Source: JBOFFC01 sp051648405 (GTDB lineage Bacteria; Planctomycetota; Planctomycetia; Pirellulales; Lacipirellulaceae). Taken from it: DNA of 27,882 nt. The stretch covers positions 1 through 27,882 of the forward strand of contig JBOFFC010000120.1 in the NCBI GenBank assembly GCA_051648405.1, in the 5' to 3' direction. Below the pieces are notes generated by a model. The model worked only from the letters and a program-made list of their open reading frames with translations. It was not told where the DNA came from and did not search any database. Positions 16,137 through 24,594 of the stretch are shown in pieces (position 1 is the first letter of the stretch; each line of letters begins with the position of its first letter). Both the position numbers and the translations under genes were made by a program.

Positions 16137-16311
16137 GCTGTCTTCGCAGACTACTCCGCCCGAACGCGGTTTTCTGCGACCGCGGGTCGGGCTTCGATTT
16201 CCAGCAGCGCGGAGAAAGGCAACCCCCTGCGGAAGGTGCGGGTGACAGACCACATTCGCGCTGTTTTTGGCGATTACAGCGCTACAGCGCTGTTTTCCCC
16301 AGGCCGGGTCG
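16137..16311. repeat. Imperfect direct duplication of an intergenic module
   Basis: A roughly 52-nt stretch at 16137-16189 (beginning GCTGTCTTCGCAGACTAC) recurs at 16260-16311 (beginning GCTGTTTTTGGCGATTAC), about 60% identical by eye. Each copy is followed some 80 nt later by a GCAACCCC motif (16219 and 16340), so the duplicated unit may be about 90 nt with a period near 122 nt. It lies upstream of the DUF3307-like gene and no gene is credible within it. Confidence 0.5.
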
Positions 16312-16338
16312 ATCCGCGACGCGCGGATGGCACGAAAA

Positions 16339-16388
16339 AGCAACCCCAGGGGGTTGCTAATGTCGAAAGCAACCCCAGGGGATTGCTT
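16339..16388 (-). terminator. Tandem hairpin terminators after the SatD-family gene
   Basis: Two related hairpins follow the SatD gene on the minus strand. At 16367-16388 AAGCAACCCC faces GGGGATTGCTT with one mismatch. At 16339-16358 AGCAACCCC faces GGGGTTGCT exactly. On the minus strand the second is followed by a T-run (plus A-run 16335-16339). They are ten bases from the SatD stop and should separate topA-satD from the DUF3307-like gene. Confidence 0.7.
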
Positions 16389-16397
16389 CTCTCCGCC

Positions 16398-17051
16398 TCA
16401 GTCCGCTGAGTACCCCTCGACCGCGGCCTCCAAAAGCCCCCAGTCCGCCAACTCAAGCCGCTTGTGGACCGCCTGCCGCGTCGTCGGCGGTTCCTCCGCG
16501 TCGGCGATCTGCGCCTCGGTCTCCCCCAGTAGAGCCCCCGTGATCGCCCGGGCCCGCTTGGGGGTCCAGGCGGCCCGCACCAGGCCATCGACCAGGGCGA
16601 ACACCAAGTCCCAGCGCTCGGCTCGCGCCGGATCGGCGGCGGTGAACCCCAGGCGGCGGCGTTTGCCAAGGCCTTCCTTCAGGAGCCTGCCCGAGAGGCG
16701 GAACGCCTCGCCGTCGGCCTCTTCAATCCGGCCGTCGGGGACGAAGTCGATCGTGCCGACCGCCACGGCGACGCGCGTGTCGATGCCCAGCTCCGAACCC
16801 TGGAGCGACGCCCGCACGAAGAGCGCTGCGCGGAGCGCGTCGCTCGGCCTCGCGAGCAGCACCTGCCACGAGTCGCCGCCGAAGACGGCCATCGGCGCGG
16901 CGAGGCCGTCGCCGAGCAACCTGCCCAGGCCGCGCTCGACTTCGCGTAGCAAGCTCGGGAGTTTCTTGCGATCGTCCGCGGCGAGTTCCGACGAGCCGAC
17001 GACGTCTCCCGTGAGCACCGCGTACTCTCGGCCCGTCTCGATCTCGACCAT
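16398..17051 (-). CDS. SatD-family protein
   Basis: This 217-residue protein opens with EYAVLTGDVVGSSELAADDR, the GD-V-S start that SatD proteins share with nucleotide-cyclase-like folds. A beta/alpha core follows (MAVFGGDSWQVLLARPSDAL, RVAVAVGTIDFV). The C-terminus looks like a helix-turn-helix (TTRQAVHKRLELADWGLLEA). SatD family members are poorly characterised; a regulatory role is suggested by the helix-turn-helix but unproven. Cyclase activity is not indicated, since I cannot identify a complete metal-binding pair. Its ATG lies 24 bp after the topA stop, so it is likely co-transcribed with topA. Tandem terminators follow it, then the DUF3307-like membrane gene. Confidence 0.75.
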   Translation of the reverse strand: MVEIETGREYAVLTGDVVGSSELAADDRKKLPSLLREVERGLGRLLGDGLAAPMAVFGGDSWQVLLARPSDALRAALFVRASLQGSELGIDTRVAVAVGTIDFVPDGRIEEADGEAFRLSGRLLKEGLGKRRRLGFTAADPARAERWDLVFALVDGLVRAAWTPKRARAITGALLGETEAQIADAEEPPTTRQAVHKRLELADWGLLEAAVEGYSAD

Positions 17052-17075
17052 AGCGCTATCGGTCCCGGGGGGCGC

Positions 17076-19760
17076 TTAGTCGGCCTTCTTTACGGCGCGC
17101 TTCTTCACGCCCTTAACCGGTGCGGCCTTCTTCGTGGCGGCTTTCTTCGGAGCCGCTTTCTTCGCCGCTTTCTTGGCAGGCTTCTTCTTGGGCGGGCCCG
17201 CGGCGGCGCGGGCGGCGAGCAAATCGAGCGCCTCTTCGAAGGTCAGCGCCTCGGGGTCGGCCCCCTTGGGGAGCGAAGCGTTCGACTCGCCGTCGGCCAC
17301 GTACGGTCCGTAGCGGCCGTCGAGCATCTGCACCGGTTTACCGGTGACCGGGGACGGCTTCTCGAAGGCCTTCAGCGGGGGCTTCGCGGCGGCCCGGCCG
17401 CGACCCAAGGTCTTCGGCTGGTCGAGGATCACGATCGCCTGCTCGAGCGTCACGTCGATCGGCGACATGTCGGCCGGCAGCGAGCGCGTCTCGGCGCCGC
17501 ACTTCAGGTACGGCCCGAAGCGCCCGTTCGAGGCGACGATTACCCCTTCGAGCCGCGGGTGGTATCCCACCTCACGTGGCAGCGACAGGAGGCGAAGCGC
17601 AACCTCGAGCGTCACGTCGTCGGGGTTCATCCCCTTCAGCAGCGACGCGTTCTTGGGCTTCTCTTCGTCCTCGGTCGAGCCGCGCTGCACGTAGGGGCCG
17701 AACCGCCCCAGCTTCAGGTAGACCGGCTTCTGCGTGTCGGGGCACTGCCCCAGTGGTTCCTCGGCCTTGCCGGCTTGGGCGAGCAGTTCGAGCGCGTAGG
17801 AGAGCTTGACCTCGTCCGGCGGGAGCTCGTCGGGGAGCGACGCGGTCTTCTCCCCCTTCTCGACGAACGGCGAGTAACGACCGACACGCACAAATACCGC
17901 TTCGCCGTCGTCGGCCACGCCGATCGGCACGCGGCTGATCGTGCGGGCGTCGATCTCATCGACCTTGTTGGCGAGCTGCGTCTTGAGGCCCGGCTTGCCG
18001 TTGCCGAAGTAGAACGCCTTGAGGTACTCGAGGTGGCCGCGCTCGCCGCGGCTGATCGCGTCGAGGTCGTCCTCCATCTGGGCGGTGAATTGGTAGTCGA
18101 CCAGCGCCCCGAGGTGGTCCTCGAGCAGCTTGATAACCGAAAACGCGACCCACGTGGGGACCAGCGCGCCCCCCTTCTTGAAGACGTAGTTCCGCGCGAG
18201 GATCGTGTCGATGATCGAGGCGTAGGTGCTCGGCCGGCCGATCCCCTTTTCTTCGAGCGCCTTGGTGAGCGCCGCCTCGCTGAACCGGCTGGGGGACTGC
18301 GTGGCGTGCTCCTTGGCCGTCAGGGCGACGCACTTGAGCGCCTCGCCGATCGCCACCGAGGGGAGGACCTTCTCTTGGTCGCCGAGCTCGGCGTCGGGGT
18401 CGTCCGAGCCCTCGACGTACGCCCGCAGGTAACCGGGGAAGTCGATCGTCTTGCCACTGACGGTGAACTCGCACCCTTCGCCGACGATCGTAACGACGAT
18501 CCGCCGCCCGCGGGCGTCTTCCATCTGGCTGGCGATGGTGCGCTTCCAGATCATGTCAAACAGCTTGAACTCGTCGGCGCCGAGGCGGTCGCGCATCACG
18601 CCGGGGGCCTCGAACGGGGTCCCCGCCGGGCGGATCGCCTCGTGCGCTTCCTGGGCGTTCTTGACCTTGCCAGTGTAGACCCGCGGCTGCGGCGGCAGGT
18701 ACTTGTCGCCGTACTCGGACGCCACGAGCTTGCGCGCCTCTTCGATCGCAAGCTTCGAGAGGTTCGTCGAGTCGGTCCGCATGTAGGTGATGTGGCCGTT
18801 TTCGTAGAGCGCCTGCGCCACCTGCATCGTGCGGCGGGCGGTGAACCCCATCTTGCGGTTCGCCTCTTGCTGCAGCGTGCTGGTCGTGAACGGGGCGTAG
18901 GGCTTCGACGTGTAAGGCTTCTCTTCGACGCTGGCGACGCGGAACTCGCCCGTGGCGACGCGGGCCGCGAGCGCCTCGGCCGCGGGGCCGTCGAGCAGCA
19001 GCAGCCTGTCGTTCTTCAGCTTGCCGGTCGCCGAGTCGAAGTCCTTGCCGCTGGGGATCTTGCGGCCATCGACCGAGACGAGCGTCGTCTCCAGCCGCTG
19101 CCCGTCGGTCTTGGCGAACGTCCCCAGGAGGTCCCACCAGGTGGCCGAGACGAACGCCATCCGCTCGCGCTCGCGATCGACGATCATCCGCACGGCGACG
19201 CTCTGCACGCGTCCCGCCGAGAGCTTCGGTCGGACCTTGCGCCACAGCAGCGGCGAGACTTCGTAGCCGTACAACCGGTCGAGGATCCGGCGTGTCTCTT
19301 GCGCGCGCACCAGGCCGTCATCGACCTGCCGGGGAGAGCGAATCGCCTCTTGGATGGCGTCCTTGGTGATCTCGTGGAACACCAGCCGGTGGACCGGCAC
19401 CTTCGGCTTGAGGAGCTCGAGCAGGTGCCAACTGATGGCCTCTCCCTCGCGATCCTCGTCGGTCGCCAGGTAGAGCGTGTCGGCCTCGGCGAGGCGGTCC
19501 TTCAACAGCTTGATCTGCTTGGCCTTGCCGGGGGAGACGACGTACAGCGGCTCGAAGCCGTTGTCGACGTTCACGCCGAGGTTCGCCCACGGCTCCTTCT
19601 TGAACTTGGCGGGGATCTGCGCGGCGCCCTGCGGCAGGTCGCGGACGTGCCCGATCGACGCCTCGACCACGTAGCCGGGGCCGAGGTACTTGCCGATCGT
19701 CTTGGCCTTCGCCGGGGATTCGACGATCACCAGCGCGCCGCTCTTCGTCTTTGCTGCCAT
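17076..19760 (-). CDS. topA: DNA topoisomerase I with lysine-rich C-terminal tail
   Basis: This type IA topoisomerase relaxes negative supercoils by a transient covalent bond to single-stranded DNA. It has 894 residues. The Toprim domain starts ALVIVESPAKAKTIGKYLG and continues with LYLATDEDREGEAISWHLLE. The active-site Tyr326 is in HITYMRTDSTNLS. After the core come topoisomerase C-terminal repeats with GRYSPFVEKG, GRFGPYVQRG, GRFGPYLKCG and GRYGPYVADG instead of zinc fingers. The last 40 residues are Lys/Ala/Pro-rich (KKPAKKAAKKAAPKKAATKK), like histone H1 tails. ATG 19760 gives the canonical N-terminus MAAKTKSGALVIVESP; the open frame extends 84 codons upstream but is not family-like. The SatD gene follows after 24 bp. 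Confidence 0.96.
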   Translation of the reverse strand: MAAKTKSGALVIVESPAKAKTIGKYLGPGYVVEASIGHVRDLPQGAAQIPAKFKKEPWANLGVNVDNGFEPLYVVSPGKAKQIKLLKDRLAEADTLYLATDEDREGEAISWHLLELLKPKVPVHRLVFHEITKDAIQEAIRSPRQVDDGLVRAQETRRILDRLYGYEVSPLLWRKVRPKLSAGRVQSVAVRMIVDRERERMAFVSATWWDLLGTFAKTDGQRLETTLVSVDGRKIPSGKDFDSATGKLKNDRLLLLDGPAAEALAARVATGEFRVASVEEKPYTSKPYAPFTTSTLQQEANRKMGFTARRTMQVAQALYENGHITYMRTDSTNLSKLAIEEARKLVASEYGDKYLPPQPRVYTGKVKNAQEAHEAIRPAGTPFEAPGVMRDRLGADEFKLFDMIWKRTIASQMEDARGRRIVVTIVGEGCEFTVSGKTIDFPGYLRAYVEGSDDPDAELGDQEKVLPSVAIGEALKCVALTAKEHATQSPSRFSEAALTKALEEKGIGRPSTYASIIDTILARNYVFKKGGALVPTWVAFSVIKLLEDHLGALVDYQFTAQMEDDLDAISRGERGHLEYLKAFYFGNGKPGLKTQLANKVDEIDARTISRVPIGVADDGEAVFVRVGRYSPFVEKGEKTASLPDELPPDEVKLSYALELLAQAGKAEEPLGQCPDTQKPVYLKLGRFGPYVQRGSTEDEEKPKNASLLKGMNPDDVTLEVALRLLSLPREVGYHPRLEGVIVASNGRFGPYLKCGAETRSLPADMSPIDVTLEQAIVILDQPKTLGRGRAAAKPPLKAFEKPSPVTGKPVQMLDGRYGPYVADGESNASLPKGADPEALTFEEALDLLAARAAAGPPKKKPAKKAAKKAAPKKAATKKAAPVKGVKKRAVKKAD

Positions 19761-20288
19761 CGCCACGATTGCCGCTTGGGTTGCTTCGATTGGGGCCGCC
19801 CGCCGTGTCCGGGGGGCGAGCCGTCGTCCGCCGACCAACGTCGGTAGCGGGACGGGGTGTCTCTGGGCTTCGTATCTGTCGCCGGCCGACCCGCGGGACA
19901 ACCGGCGGCAAAAAATGCGTGTCGCCGCGACTGCACCTTTGGAGCCGGTCGTGCCGCCTGCCGCTACGGCAAACCCCCGCGGTCGGCCCGGCAATCCGTA
20001 GCAACGACACAATGGGACGCAGCGCGCAACGTGAGGCTAGAGCGAGGGTTGGGATTGCGTCGGCGGCGCCGGCGCCCAACAATCGCGGGCTTCGCCGCCG
20101 GGTACGACCGATCGCACAATGCGGCCGGCCTCGTCGGACTGTCAAGTGCCCTGTGCCCGGCGACCGCCCATTCGGCGATCCGCATCGGGGCCCGTCACGG
20201 CGACCCGAGCGGACACCCAACCAACGCCCCCGGGGGCGGCTGCCCCCCACCCGACGGACCGGAACTCGTCCCGGCAAACACGACGCCC
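19761..20288. other. Divergent intergenic region, topA and ppiD-like gene
   Basis: These 528 bp separate two divergent starts. Open frames here merely extend the two genes or look like random high-GC frames. I see one possible hairpin (GTTGGG 20048-20053 with CCCAAC 20075-20080) around a palindromic GCGCCGGCGC, and an A-run at 19911-19916. No promoter consensus or known RNA is recognisable. It probably holds both promoters. Confidence 0.5.
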
Positions 20289-22571
20289 ATGGCCACGCCG
20301 TTCACTGTTTTTCGCAACTACTCCGGCATCCTGATGGCGACGCTGTGCGCCCTCTTGATGATCGCGTTCGTCGTCGCCGACCCGCTGACTCAGTACCTCG
20401 GCGGGGGCTCGTCGTCCGACGGCGGCAACACGGCGCGGGCCCGCGAGACCGTCGTCAGTTGGGACGGGGGTTCGCTCAACGAGCGGCAACTGGCCGACCT
20501 CGTGCTGCACCGCCGGTTGCTCGCCGAGTTCCAGCGCTCGGTCTACACGACCGGCGCCGCCAAGGCCCAGGGGGCGGGGGTGACCGACCTGTCACTCGCG
20601 ACGCTGCGGGTGCGCCCGCTTGAGCTCCCCGAGTCGTACGAGCAGGGGGTCGAACGGGACGTCGTCCGCACGAAGCTGCTGGCCGAGCGCGCCCGCAAGT
20701 CGGGGATCGTCGTCAGCGACGAGGCGATCCTCGACTACCTGCGTGGCCTGGGGCGTGACCGCGTGTCGAGCGACGAGATGCGGTCGATGCTCACGCGGAT
20801 GTCGGTCGGCGGCCGCCGCGCGACGATCGAGTTCATCTTCAACCTGCTCCGCGACGCGATCCTGCAGAAGAACTACCTCACCAGCCACCAGTTCTCGTTC
20901 GCGACCGTTCTGCCCGCCGAGCGGTGGGACGACTGGCGGAAGGTGAACGAGCGGATCGTGCTCGAGGTCGCGCCGATCGCCGTCGAGAAGTACCTCGACA
21001 AGGCGCCGGAACCGAGCGACGCCGAGGTCGAGGCGCTCTTCGAAGAATACAAGAACCGCGCGCCCTCCCCCGACCTGCTGTCGGCCTACGGCAACGTCGA
21101 GCTCGCCTCCCCCCTGCCCGCCTTCGCGACCCCCGCGCAGGTGAAGCTGCAGTACGTCGTCGCCGAGTTCGATGATTTCGTGAACCGCGTCGCCGACGAG
21201 GTGACCGAGGAAGAGGTCGTCGCGTTCTACAAGGAGAACCGCGAGAGCTTTATCAAGGCCGACCAGGCCCTCTTCGGCGCCGACGACGCTGAGTCGGAGG
21301 AATCCGAGTCCGACGCGGCCGATCCGGCCGACGCCGTTTCTGACGAAGCCACCGAGGAAAGCCCTCCGCGATCGGACGAGCCCGCGGCCACCACCGAAGA
21401 GGCGATGACCGCCGACTCGCCGGCCGCCGAAGGCACACCCGACTCCGCCGACGACAGCGAAGACGACCGCAACCCGCTCCGTGACGGCGATTCGGCCGAG
21501 GCCGTCGAAGAAGAAGAGGAAGAAGAGGAGGCCGCCAGCGACACCCCGGCCGCGACCGAAGGGGACGCGCCCAACGACGACGAGTACCAGACCCTCGAAG
21601 AAGTGCGGCCCGAGATCCTCAAACGGATCGCCGAGCAGAAGGCCGCCGAGCGCCTGCAGAAGTTCGTCGATGGTCTGTACCGCGAGCTGGACGACCTGCG
21701 CGGCGAGTACTTCGACGCGGCGCTCGACGCCGAGGACGCCGGCAAGGAAGCCCCCGCCCCGCCTGCGGCGCTCGCCGACCTCGCGCCGCTCGCCAAGGAG
21801 CACGGGCTGAAGCTCGTCACCACCGATGCGCTGTCGATGCTCGACCTGCGGGGCGAGACGTTCGGCCGCAGCGTGAACGCCGACGACACGGCGCCCCAAG
21901 CCTTGCCGCTGTGGATCATGGCCTTCAGAGAAGGGGGCCTCGACCTCTACGACCCGCTGGTCACCTACGACCTCGACGGCAATCGCTACCTGTCGGTGAT
22001 CACGACGCGCACGGACCGCGTGGTTCCGAAGCTCGCCGACGTGCGTGAAGAAGTGGTCGCCGCGTGGAAGCGCGACAAAGCGGCCGAGATGGCCCTCGCC
22101 GAAGCTAAGAAGCTCGCCGAAGCCGCGCAGGGAGCGGGCAAGTCGCTTTCGGAGCACTTCGCCGACGACGACCAGATCAACGCGACCGAGACCGACCCCT
22201 TCAGCTTCCTGACGATCGGCAACGTTTCCCCGACGACGGGGGACGTGTCGCTGCGACTCAGCCAGCCCGAGCCGCTCGCCTCCCCCGGGCCCGACCTGCT
22301 CGCCAAAGCGTTCGACCTCGGCGCCGGCGACGTGGCCGCGGCTCTGAACCACGACCGCTCGATCGTCTACATGATGCGCGTTGCGCAGCGGCTGGGGACC
22401 TCCGAGGAACTGCGCGGCGAGTTCCAGCGCGACGGCTCGCGGTGGTTCGGCATGCCGGCCATGCTGCGTGATCGGGTCCGCCGCGCGGCGACGACGCTCG
22501 TCTCCGACCTCGAGGCCGAAGCCAACGTCGAGTGGCTCCGCACCCCCGACTCACCCGGCGAGTCGGGCTAG
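20289..22571 (+). CDS. PpiD/SurA-like membrane-anchored periplasmic folding protein
   Basis: This 760-residue protein has one N-terminal membrane anchor (about 12-32, GILMATLCALLMIAFVVADP) after MATPFTVFRNYS, as in PpiD. A SurA-N/PpiD-type helical domain follows (SYEQGVERDVVRTKLLAERA, DEAILDYLRGL). Next comes the linker to the parvulin region (VKLQYVVAEFDDFVNRVADE, VTEEEVVAFYKENRESFIK). About 105 acidic residues (325-430, with a run of nine Glu near 410) are then inserted before EYQTLEEVRPEILKRIAEQK. The C-terminal half resembles the trailing chaperone part. A canonical catalytic parvulin core is not evident, so it may be a chaperone without isomerase activity. ATG 20289 is chosen as the first Met before the anchor. 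It is divergent from topA and convergent with the prenyl synthase gene (9-bp gap). Confidence 0.82.
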   Translation: MATPFTVFRNYSGILMATLCALLMIAFVVADPLTQYLGGGSSSDGGNTARARETVVSWDGGSLNERQLADLVLHRRLLAEFQRSVYTTGAAKAQGAGVTDLSLATLRVRPLELPESYEQGVERDVVRTKLLAERARKSGIVVSDEAILDYLRGLGRDRVSSDEMRSMLTRMSVGGRRATIEFIFNLLRDAILQKNYLTSHQFSFATVLPAERWDDWRKVNERIVLEVAPIAVEKYLDKAPEPSDAEVEALFEEYKNRAPSPDLLSAYGNVELASPLPAFATPAQVKLQYVVAEFDDFVNRVADEVTEEEVVAFYKENRESFIKADQALFGADDAESEESESDAADPADAVSDEATEESPPRSDEPAATTEEAMTADSPAAEGTPDSADDSEDDRNPLRDGDSAEAVEEEEEEEEAASDTPAATEGDAPNDDEYQTLEEVRPEILKRIAEQKAAERLQKFVDGLYRELDDLRGEYFDAALDAEDAGKEAPAPPAALADLAPLAKEHGLKLVTTDALSMLDLRGETFGRSVNADDTAPQALPLWIMAFREGGLDLYDPLVTYDLDGNRYLSVITTRTDRVVPKLADVREEVVAAWKRDKAAEMALAEAKKLAEAAQGAGKSLSEHFADDDQINATETDPFSFLTIGNVSPTTGDVSLRLSQPEPLASPGPDLLAKAFDLGAGDVAAALNHDRSIVYMMRVAQRLGTSEELRGEFQRDGSRWFGMPAMLRDRVRRAATTLVSDLEAEANVEWLRTPDSPGESG

Positions 22572-22580
22572 AGCGGAGCT

Positions 22581-23687
22581 TCAAGCGTCGCGGCGGCTAG
22601 CGAAACGGGCGAGCGCCGCGAGCGTGTCGCGCGTCTCGCTCGGGACCAGCGACGCGAGGTCGGCCACGGCCGCGTCGGCGTACTGCGCGGCTCGCTTCTG
22701 GGAGTAGGCCAAGCCCCCGACGGCATCGACGAGCTTCCGCACGTCGGCCCGCGTCTCGGGGGACGGCTCGCGGAGCCACGCCTCGAGCGCCGTACGCGGG
22801 CCGTTAACAAGGCTGTCGCGCGTGTAGATCAGCGGCAGCGTGAGCTTCTGCTTCGCGAGGTCGGCGCCGGTCGTCTTGCCGGTCGCCCCCTCGTCGCCGA
22901 CGAGGTCGAGCAGGTCGTCGGCGATCTGGAACGCCATCCCCAGGTTCCGCCCGTACGAGGCCAAGTGCTCGACGTCCTCGGCAGTCGCCCCCGCGAAGGT
23001 TGCGCCAAGCCGGCAGCAGCAAGAGCACAGTTCGGCCGTCTTGCCGTCGATCATCGCCAAGTAGTCGGCCTCGGTGAGCGTGAAGTCCCCTTCCGCGAGG
23101 GTTTGCCGCAGCTCGCCGTGGCAGACGCGGTTGGTTGATCGGCCGATCAGTCGGCACGCTTGGGCCGCGTTCCGCGGGTCCTCGAGCGTGCTCGACAAGT
23201 AGAAGGCGTGCGAGAACAAGAAATCGCCGAGCAGGACGCTCGTCTCGTTCCCCCAGCGGGCGTTGACGGTGTCAACGTGCCGCCGCAGCGACGCCTCGTC
23301 GAGCACGTCGTCGTGGACGAGCGTCGCGGTGTGGATCATCTCGACGACGACTGCGAGCAGGTCGTGGTCCGCGTTCGTCGAGCCCAAGGCTCGCCCCGCG
23401 AGCAGCACAAGGGCGGGCCGAAGCCGCTTGCCCCCCAGGCGGTAGCCGTGGCGTACGACGCGATCGACGGCCGGGTCGTCGCTGCGGAGCTCTTCCTGGA
23501 GCCGGCGTTCGACGCGGGCGAGCTCTTCGACGATCGGGCCGAACATCCGGCGGACGACGTCTCCCTCGGCCGCAGCCCCCATGGTCGGCGCCAGGCCGGG
23601 CCGTTCCACCGCGAGCCGAGCGGCGGGGGGGCTCGATGGCGGGCTCAACTTGGGCGTGGCCATTCGGCTTGTGGGCAGCGTTGTCAT
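22581..23687 (-). CDS. Polyprenyl diphosphate synthase (long-chain, IspB/HepT-type)
   Basis: This trans-prenyltransferase elongates allylic diphosphates with isopentenyl diphosphate to the side chain of respiratory quinone. The 368-residue protein has the family GGKRLRPALVLLAGRAL (85-101). The first Asp-rich motif is DDVLD (126-130) and the second DDLLD (257-261). GKTAELCSCCCRLGA and QKLTLPLIY are also present. Small residues before the first motif (IHTATLVHDD) favour a long-chain product; the exact chain length cannot be read. About 45 residues at the N-terminus are Pro/Ser/Ala-rich and outside the conserved core, so Met36 could be an alternative start. ATG 23687 is used, with GGGGGA a few bases upstream. 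It is convergent with the ppiD-like gene. An 8-residue stretch with four Cys (ELCSCCCR) is unusual. Confidence 0.93.
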   Translation of the reverse strand: MTTLPTSRMATPKLSPPSSPPAARLAVERPGLAPTMGAAAEGDVVRRMFGPIVEELARVERRLQEELRSDDPAVDRVVRHGYRLGGKRLRPALVLLAGRALGSTNADHDLLAVVVEMIHTATLVHDDVLDEASLRRHVDTVNARWGNETSVLLGDFLFSHAFYLSSTLEDPRNAAQACRLIGRSTNRVCHGELRQTLAEGDFTLTEADYLAMIDGKTAELCSCCCRLGATFAGATAEDVEHLASYGRNLGMAFQIADDLLDLVGDEGATGKTTGADLAKQKLTLPLIYTRDSLVNGPRTALEAWLREPSPETRADVRKLVDAVGGLAYSQKRAAQYADAAVADLASLVPSETRDTLAALARFASRRDA

Positions 23688-23828
23688 CGGCAGGTCCCCC
23701 AGATTTGGGGCGGCGACGGACAGTGTAAGGCGAAACGCCGCCGAGAGTTAGCGGGCTTCGCCCCGTCGGGCCCTCTGAGAATTGACCGCCAGCCGACCTG
23801 CGCCGTTAACCACCCCCGCCACACCCCC

Positions 23829-23871
23829 AAAAACGCCGCAGGCCCGGTCGTTTGGACGACCGGGCCTGCGG
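23829..23871 (-). terminator. Intrinsic terminator downstream of the HTH-receiver gene
   Basis: A perfect 15-bp stem pairs 23836-23850 (CCGCAGGCCCGGTCG) with 23857-23871 around the loop TTTGGA. On the minus strand the hairpin is followed by TTTTT (plus A-run 23829-23833). It ends transcripts coming from the gene at 24022-24594, leaving a 3' untranslated stretch of about 150 nt. The 334-bp gap 23688-24021 holds this terminator and, I assume, the prenyl synthase promoter; no ORF in it is credible. Confidence 0.85.
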
Positions 23872-24021
23872 GTGCGTTTCGAGGGGCTATGCCGAACTCG
23901 CGAGCGCCGGGAGCAGCCCTCGCGGTCGGTTACGGACGCATCATGCGGCCGCGCCCCGGATATGGTTTCCGAAGCGCTGGGGCGTGTCGCCCGCCCGCTT
24001 CGGGGTACGTCTCGCGGTCGC

Positions 24022-24594
24022 TCAGACGAGCTCTTTCTTGGCGCCGATCAGCGTCCGCAGACGCTCGGCCAACAGGGCCGAGTCGAACGGCTTCTTGAAG
24101 GTCTCGTTGATCGTCGAACGATCGAAGCTCATCGACGACCCGTCGTCCGGCAGCAGGGCGATCAGGATCGTGTCGGCGAAGTCGCCGTTGCGACGCAGGT
24201 TCTGGCAAATCTGCAACGCCTCGACGTGGCCGATCGAGAAGTCGCAGATGATGCAGTCGGGGTGGAAGCTCTCGGCCTGGATGCCGGCCTCGAAGCCGCT
24301 GGCCGCCGTGGCGGTGCGGAACGAACGCTCGGCGGGCAGCTCGCGCTTCAGGTTCTCGATCAGCACCTGGTCCTGAGCAACGATCAGGACCTTGGCCATC
24401 GCTTCGTCCTCAAGGTCGCCCAGCGGCATGCCGTGCTCTTTGAGGAACCGGATCAGGTACTCGCGCGGGATGCGGCGGTCCTGTGACCCGGGGATTCGGT
24501 AGCCCTTGAGGCGCCCCGAATCGAACCACTTGCTGACGGTGCGCGGGGCGACTTTACAGATCTTGGCGACCTGACCCGTCGTGAAGACCTTCAT
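24022..24594 (-). CDS. Excisionase-type HTH fused to a degenerate response-regulator receiver domain
   Basis: This 190-residue protein begins with a MerR/BldC-like helix-turn-helix (residues 1-55: VFTTGQVAKICKVAPRTVSK, then GRLKGYRIPGSQDRRIPREY). It continues as a receiver-like domain (68-186). In the receiver, Asp118 in PDCIICDFSIG fits the phospho-acceptor and Lys168 in FKKPF the conserved lysine. The acidic pair is replaced by Ala73-Gln74 before Asp75, and the usual Thr/Ser is Leu147. Phosphorylation-dependent switching is therefore doubtful. DNA-binding first and receiver second reverses the usual response-regulator order. ATG 24594 is preferred: GGAG lies six bases upstream and the N-terminus MKVFTTGQVAK starts the domain; TTG 24606 would add four residues. 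No sensor kinase gene is adjacent. The 639 bp upstream are non-coding and a strong terminator follows. Targets are unknown; a planctomycete-conserved regulator is my recollection. Confidence 0.85.
   Translation of the reverse strand: MKVFTTGQVAKICKVAPRTVSKWFDSGRLKGYRIPGSQDRRIPREYLIRFLKEHGMPLGDLEDEAMAKVLIVAQDQVLIENLKRELPAERSFRTATAASGFEAGIQAESFHPDCIICDFSIGHVEALQICQNLRRNGDFADTILIALLPDDGSSMSFDRSTINETFKKPFDSALLAERLRTLIGAKKELV

Noticed and set aside
17559..19847. 762-codon plus-strand frame opposite topA
   Set aside because: Antisense shadow of topA with repetitive Arg/Val/Leu composition and no domain.
20592..22352. 586-codon minus-strand frame opposite the ppiD-like gene
   Set aside because: Antisense shadow; Gly/Phe/Leu runs mirror the acidic insert codons.
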